A stretch of DNA of 64,000 bases from Morchella semilibera. Taxonomy: Eukaryota > Ascomycota > Pezizomycetes > Pezizales > Morchellaceae. The stretch's first letter is position 1. Each line of letters begins with the position of its first letter. Location of the stretch: the NCBI GenBank assembly GCA_009192285.1, contig CM018603.1:981307-1045306 (forward strand). Reading direction: 5' to 3'. The notes beneath the pieces are model-generated. The model saw nothing but the letters and a program-made list of their open reading frames with translations, had not been told where the DNA came from and made no database searches. Made by a program: the position numbers and the translations under genes. Positions 60,870-64,000 of the stretch are shown piece by piece.

Positions 60870-62166
60870 CATACGCAAGGAACTGCAAGGTGCGCAATCA
60901 GGAACTGGTGTAATCTATTAACATATATATAAGTATATTCGAGATGCGCACTGATCTAAGTTATTAGCATATGCACGACCGCCCCCCCCCCAAACCAAAA
61001 TCAAGGATCAAGACCAAACCAAACTGCAGCTGGCTGATTGCACTGAATGGGCGCCAGACACTAATCGTGGCAGCTGGTTAGAACGTACGTACGTACAAAA
61101 CCACTCCATTCCCTGCGCACGCCCAGCGAGATCCCTCCTCAGCGAGATTCACCTACAAATACCTCTTAGCTGCAGGCTCGTCGGCGGGCCAGATCCTACG
61201 TGGTGGATGGCCACGATTCTCAGTCAATAAGGATCTCGCCGGGCTAGTAGGGGAACGGAGGACCATAGCTATGACCAAATCAGCCCACGTCACATCCGCT
61301 GCATGCGGGCTGTCAGTAACAGGTAACCAATGATCTGGCCGGCCGGGCCCACGGCCAAGGAGATGGGGTGTGTAAGTGGGAGAAGTAGATCAGTGGGCAT
61401 GTGTAACTTATGAGATTACTATTGATATGTTAGTCATTGGTGCTGCTATCGACCATTAATTATAAAGATCTAGAGATCTCCTCGCCCCGAGTTTTATTAC
61501 GTGCTGTATATATATATAAGGCTGGCTTAACATATCAAAGCAAGATTGGAAACGACACCCTCCAACAGACGCGTGGGCGATAACTATAACTACTTTCATA
61601 TATACTCCATGTGACAATGTACCACCATGTACTTGCACCATCCCATATCCTATCGGCGAAATTCGAGTCAGACATTCTAGATCATTCCTGCATCGTCCCA
61701 GCCATGCACCCTTATCTCTTCACTAGGGTACATAGCCTCCCCCCCTCTCTCAGCCTTATATTATGATATCGCCCATACACGTGCATCCCTTCTCCCGGTA
61801 TGCAGGCGCTGCATTAACAAGCATTTTTTTGCTGATGACATGTAGTAAGATCTTGGGAATGGTCCAGATAAAGGGTACATACATGCTGTAATAATATTAG
61901 GAGTAATCCGACTTAGTTCTCTCTGCTGCGATTACTCGGCGAGGACCAGGTAAAGAGCGCAATGATATCAACCGCGTTGAAAGAATGACGCCCCCTCTGC
62001 TAAGGGGGGCCGCATTCCAGATATTAAAATCTCCGGTATTCCCTATCCCCGCGGGGCCTCGGAGCGGAAAAAATTTCTATTCCATACATGTTAGTACATA
62101 TTTTTCACACAACACCGAATGTATGGAGTATCAATATATCAATCAACCACAAAATCAACACCGCTG

Positions 62167-62200
62167 AACCCTAACTAACCCTAACTAACCCTAACTGACC
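62167..62200. repeat. Telomere-like CCCTAACTAA units
   Basis: Three units of CCCTAACTAA/CCCTAACTGA resemble the fungal telomere repeat CCCTAA with an inserted CTAA-like spacer. They lie 25 bp downstream of the first tRNA-Ala gene. They are interstitial, since genes continue on both sides. Confidence 0.5.
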
Positions 62201-62222
62201 CCCCATGGCCGGCAAAAAAGAC

Positions 62223-62294
62223 TGGAGACGCGGGGAATCGAACCCCGGACCACCTCTATGCTAAAGAGGTATTATACCACTAAACCACATCCCC
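62223..62294 (-). tRNA. tRNA-Ala(AGC), copy 1
   Basis: Acceptor GGGGATG pairs with CGTCTCC and includes the G3:U70 wobble that identifies alanine tRNA. The anticodon arm is CCTCT-TTAGCAT-AGAGG (anticodon AGC) and the T-arm is CGGGG-TTCGATT-CCCCG, with discriminator A. There is no intron. A TTTTTT run follows within five bases on the minus strand as a Pol III terminator. Confidence 0.93.
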
Positions 62295-62631
62295 ATTGGC
62301 TATCTGGGCTAAGGGGCAATGAATTTGTCATAGTGTGCTGTGATGTGGGTGGTGTGTCATGGTTTATCACTCGGTTAGGTAATATTGAAAATTTTTTTAG
62401 GGGCGCTAAAGAATAGACCCGGAGAAGGGTCGGAAGAGGGTGCTGTATCCTCGCTCTTCGGCACCAAATATTAAAACAGCATAAAAGACCCCACTTTATA
62501 AAGTTGTTCCTGGGCTGCACACATGTATGAGGTATAAAGTTGTTGTTACATGATGCTCAAGTTCGACCCAAGGCCTTGGCATAAAAAGTCTTTTCACCCC
62601 GACTCTCTACCACCCCAGCACGCAAAAAGAC

Positions 62632-62703
62632 TGGAGACGCGGGGAATCGAACCCCGGACCACCTCTATGCTAAAGAGGTATTATACCACTAAACCACATC
62701 CCC
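62632..62703 (-). tRNA. tRNA-Ala(AGC), copy 2
   Basis: Identical over all 72 bases to copy 1, in the same orientation, 337 bp away. Similarity extends only into the GTCTTTTT terminator region, so the duplication has otherwise diverged or was short. Confidence 0.93.
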
Positions 62704-63859
62704 TATCGGTGCTAGAGCCTGCGGTGCAACAGTCGGATTCAGAATAGCAAAGAGGTAGTTGTGTACCTGCATAGTTGTGAAGCAATAATAGATCCTTGTC
62801 GAGGTTGAATTGGGGCGGGGTTCGCCTAAGAGGGTGTAGGTACTTTGTGTTTTTGAGAGATGCGCATGTTTTGGCTCTATATTCGTGAAGGCCGTTGGGG
62901 CGTTAGGGTTAGGTCTCAAGGTTTCTGGCACAGGAATCATAATGCTTCTACACCATCGGTTTTAGATATCCTACTGCTGCTGCGGGTGTGTGTTGGGTTT
63001 CGTTTGCGATCTTGTAGCATCGCAGAGTAATCATTCAAATAGGGCTCAGCTTTAGGTGGGTGATGCTAGGATTTCCAGATGGAACGACCGGCGTTCTTCT
63101 AAAAAGCGCAATCGGGAAAGTTATCCTTCACCACTACAATATTTATTTCACTGGTAATCTATATAAAGAATTACGGGTTAAAGCTATTCAGCTACCGGCC
63201 ACACCTTATAAGTGTACTTAAGTAAATAAATGTAGTTGTGAGATAGGACGTGAAAAATTACCCTGGGATAACCATAGTATTACCATAGAACTTAGTTTTT
63301 GGTTCCGTTAGGACATTCACGCCCAGTTTTATGCGCAAGGGGGGGAAGTATTTATAGTCTACCCTAGGAGTGCTAGTGATAATATCTCTCATATACTGTA
63401 TCTCTCACACCCAGGAAGCGGGTTAATTCCACTAACGGTTTGAACGAGCTAAGCCATTTAATTCCAAAATTTCTACCGACCACAAGTGCCATTGATTACG
63501 TCTAGACGCCCAGAAAATTGTATGTGAAAACACAGCGGAGTGGCTGGCAGCGTCGCATTGTTGGGTAGGTATGCTCTAGAGGCCCGCGCTGAACCTTAGC
63601 CATCTGTCGCGAACCTGGGGCCCTAAAACCCGGAAAAGGCACCACTAGTAACCAATACCACCACATTCATGCCACTTCCCCGACTTCCACTTCCACAAAA
63701 CGCAACCTCAAGCTAAAAAAAAATCAATTGCCGCATTCCATTACCGCGCAAAAAGACGAAAAGAGCACAGAATAAGAAAAGACCCGAAAATCCAAACCCG
63801 CAATAACACAAAGTGATATATCATACAGCCTTTCCGCAGTGTTTACCCTCACCACTCAT
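62704..63859. other. Intergenic region, no supported gene
   Basis: No recognisable coding sequence. A GTTAGGGTTAGG telomere-like stretch lies near 62902. The segment next to 63860 is probably the 3' flank of the minus-strand gene that follows. Confidence 0.45.
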
Positions 63860-63982
63860 CTAGAACGCGAACCTCACGCCGTTCGAGTCCTCCTCCAGCC
63901 TGAGATCCGACCTCCGGGGCGCGATAAGGGGGTACAGCTGCGCCAGCAGCGTTATGGCTATTCGCAACGTCAGTTGGCCAGT
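63860..63982 (-). CDS. Last exon of an unidentified minus-strand gene, cut by window edge
   Basis: The minus strand shows a CTCTCTAG acceptor (at 63983-63990) followed by 40 codons and a stop at 63860-63862. The encoded tail contains TGQLTLRIAITLLAQLYPLI and LEEDSNGVRFAF. The clean acceptor, the regular hydrophobic pattern and the GC-rich third positions support a real exon. The family is not recognised from this short piece. Confidence 0.5.
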   Translation of the reverse strand, partial: TGQLTLRIAITLLAQLYPLIAPRRSDLRLEEDSNGVRFAF

Positions 63983-64000
63983 CTAGAGAGAAAAGGGAGA

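Larger units (their letters stand above)
58207..62222. other. Intergenic region, no supported gene
   Basis: T-rich 3' flank of the acetyltransferase gene (58210-58440), then 3.7 kb with no recognisable coding sequence. It holds C/G homopolymers near 59185, 60024, 60390 and 60980, a GT microsatellite (60846-60869), one TACATGTA site (60712), two ATCACTCG sites (59869, 60497), a GTACGTACGTAC stretch near 61085 and three CCCTAACTAA-type units at 62167-62200. Confidence 0.5.

Overview
The window is nuclear DNA of a filamentous ascomycete. The genes carry short GT-AG introns, mostly 47-190 nt, with fungal-style branch sites. The tRNA-Phe and tRNA-Lys genes are interrupted by introns. The protein families are fungal: a Zn2Cys6 regulator, a LaeA-type methyltransferase, an OTT_1508-type deaminase and a fungal PD-(D/E)XK-like protein. 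The long gene-poor stretches and the mobile-element debris would suit a repeat-rich Pezizomycete, but that placement is inference.

Layout. 1-6.7 kb: the broken end of an OTT_1508-type deaminase gene, a frameshifted nuclease-like pseudogene, a miniature inverted-repeat element and an intron-containing tRNA-Phe. 6.7-23.2 kb: a gene desert that is not AT-rich. It holds one intact gene that only appears after splicing eight exons, a LaeA-like SAM methyltransferase (14794-16412), plus a second miniature element. 23.2-33.5 kb: three unusual genes. Two minus-strand genes code for large proteins combining a retropepsin-like domain with an RNase H-like domain, without reverse transcriptase or integrase. 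Between them a plus-strand gene codes for a protein with two U1-type zinc fingers, an eIF4G-type eIF4E-binding segment and an eIF4B-type RRM. A third miniature element lies in this block. 33.8 kb: tRNA-Lys(UUU) with intron. 36.7-38.3 kb: RRP8 rRNA methyltransferase. 42.3-50.7 kb: a GC-rich block with a 1206-residue Zn2Cys6 regulator, an atypical short-chain dehydrogenase and an unrecognised 419-residue protein, all on the plus strand. 52.1-53.9 kb: DDI1. 57.5-58.2 kb: a polyamine or arylalkylamine-type N-acetyltransferase. 62.2-62.7 kb: two identical tRNA-Ala genes. 63.9 kb: the last exon of a gene that leaves the window.

Most of the recognisable genes are housekeeping or regulatory and do not form one pathway. 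The main candidate for something undescribed is the 23-33 kb block: a pair of probably domesticated retroelement-derived proteins flanking an eIF4-related chimeric protein. Two short motifs, TACATGTA and ATCACTCG, occur far more often across the window than chance predicts and have no assigned role.
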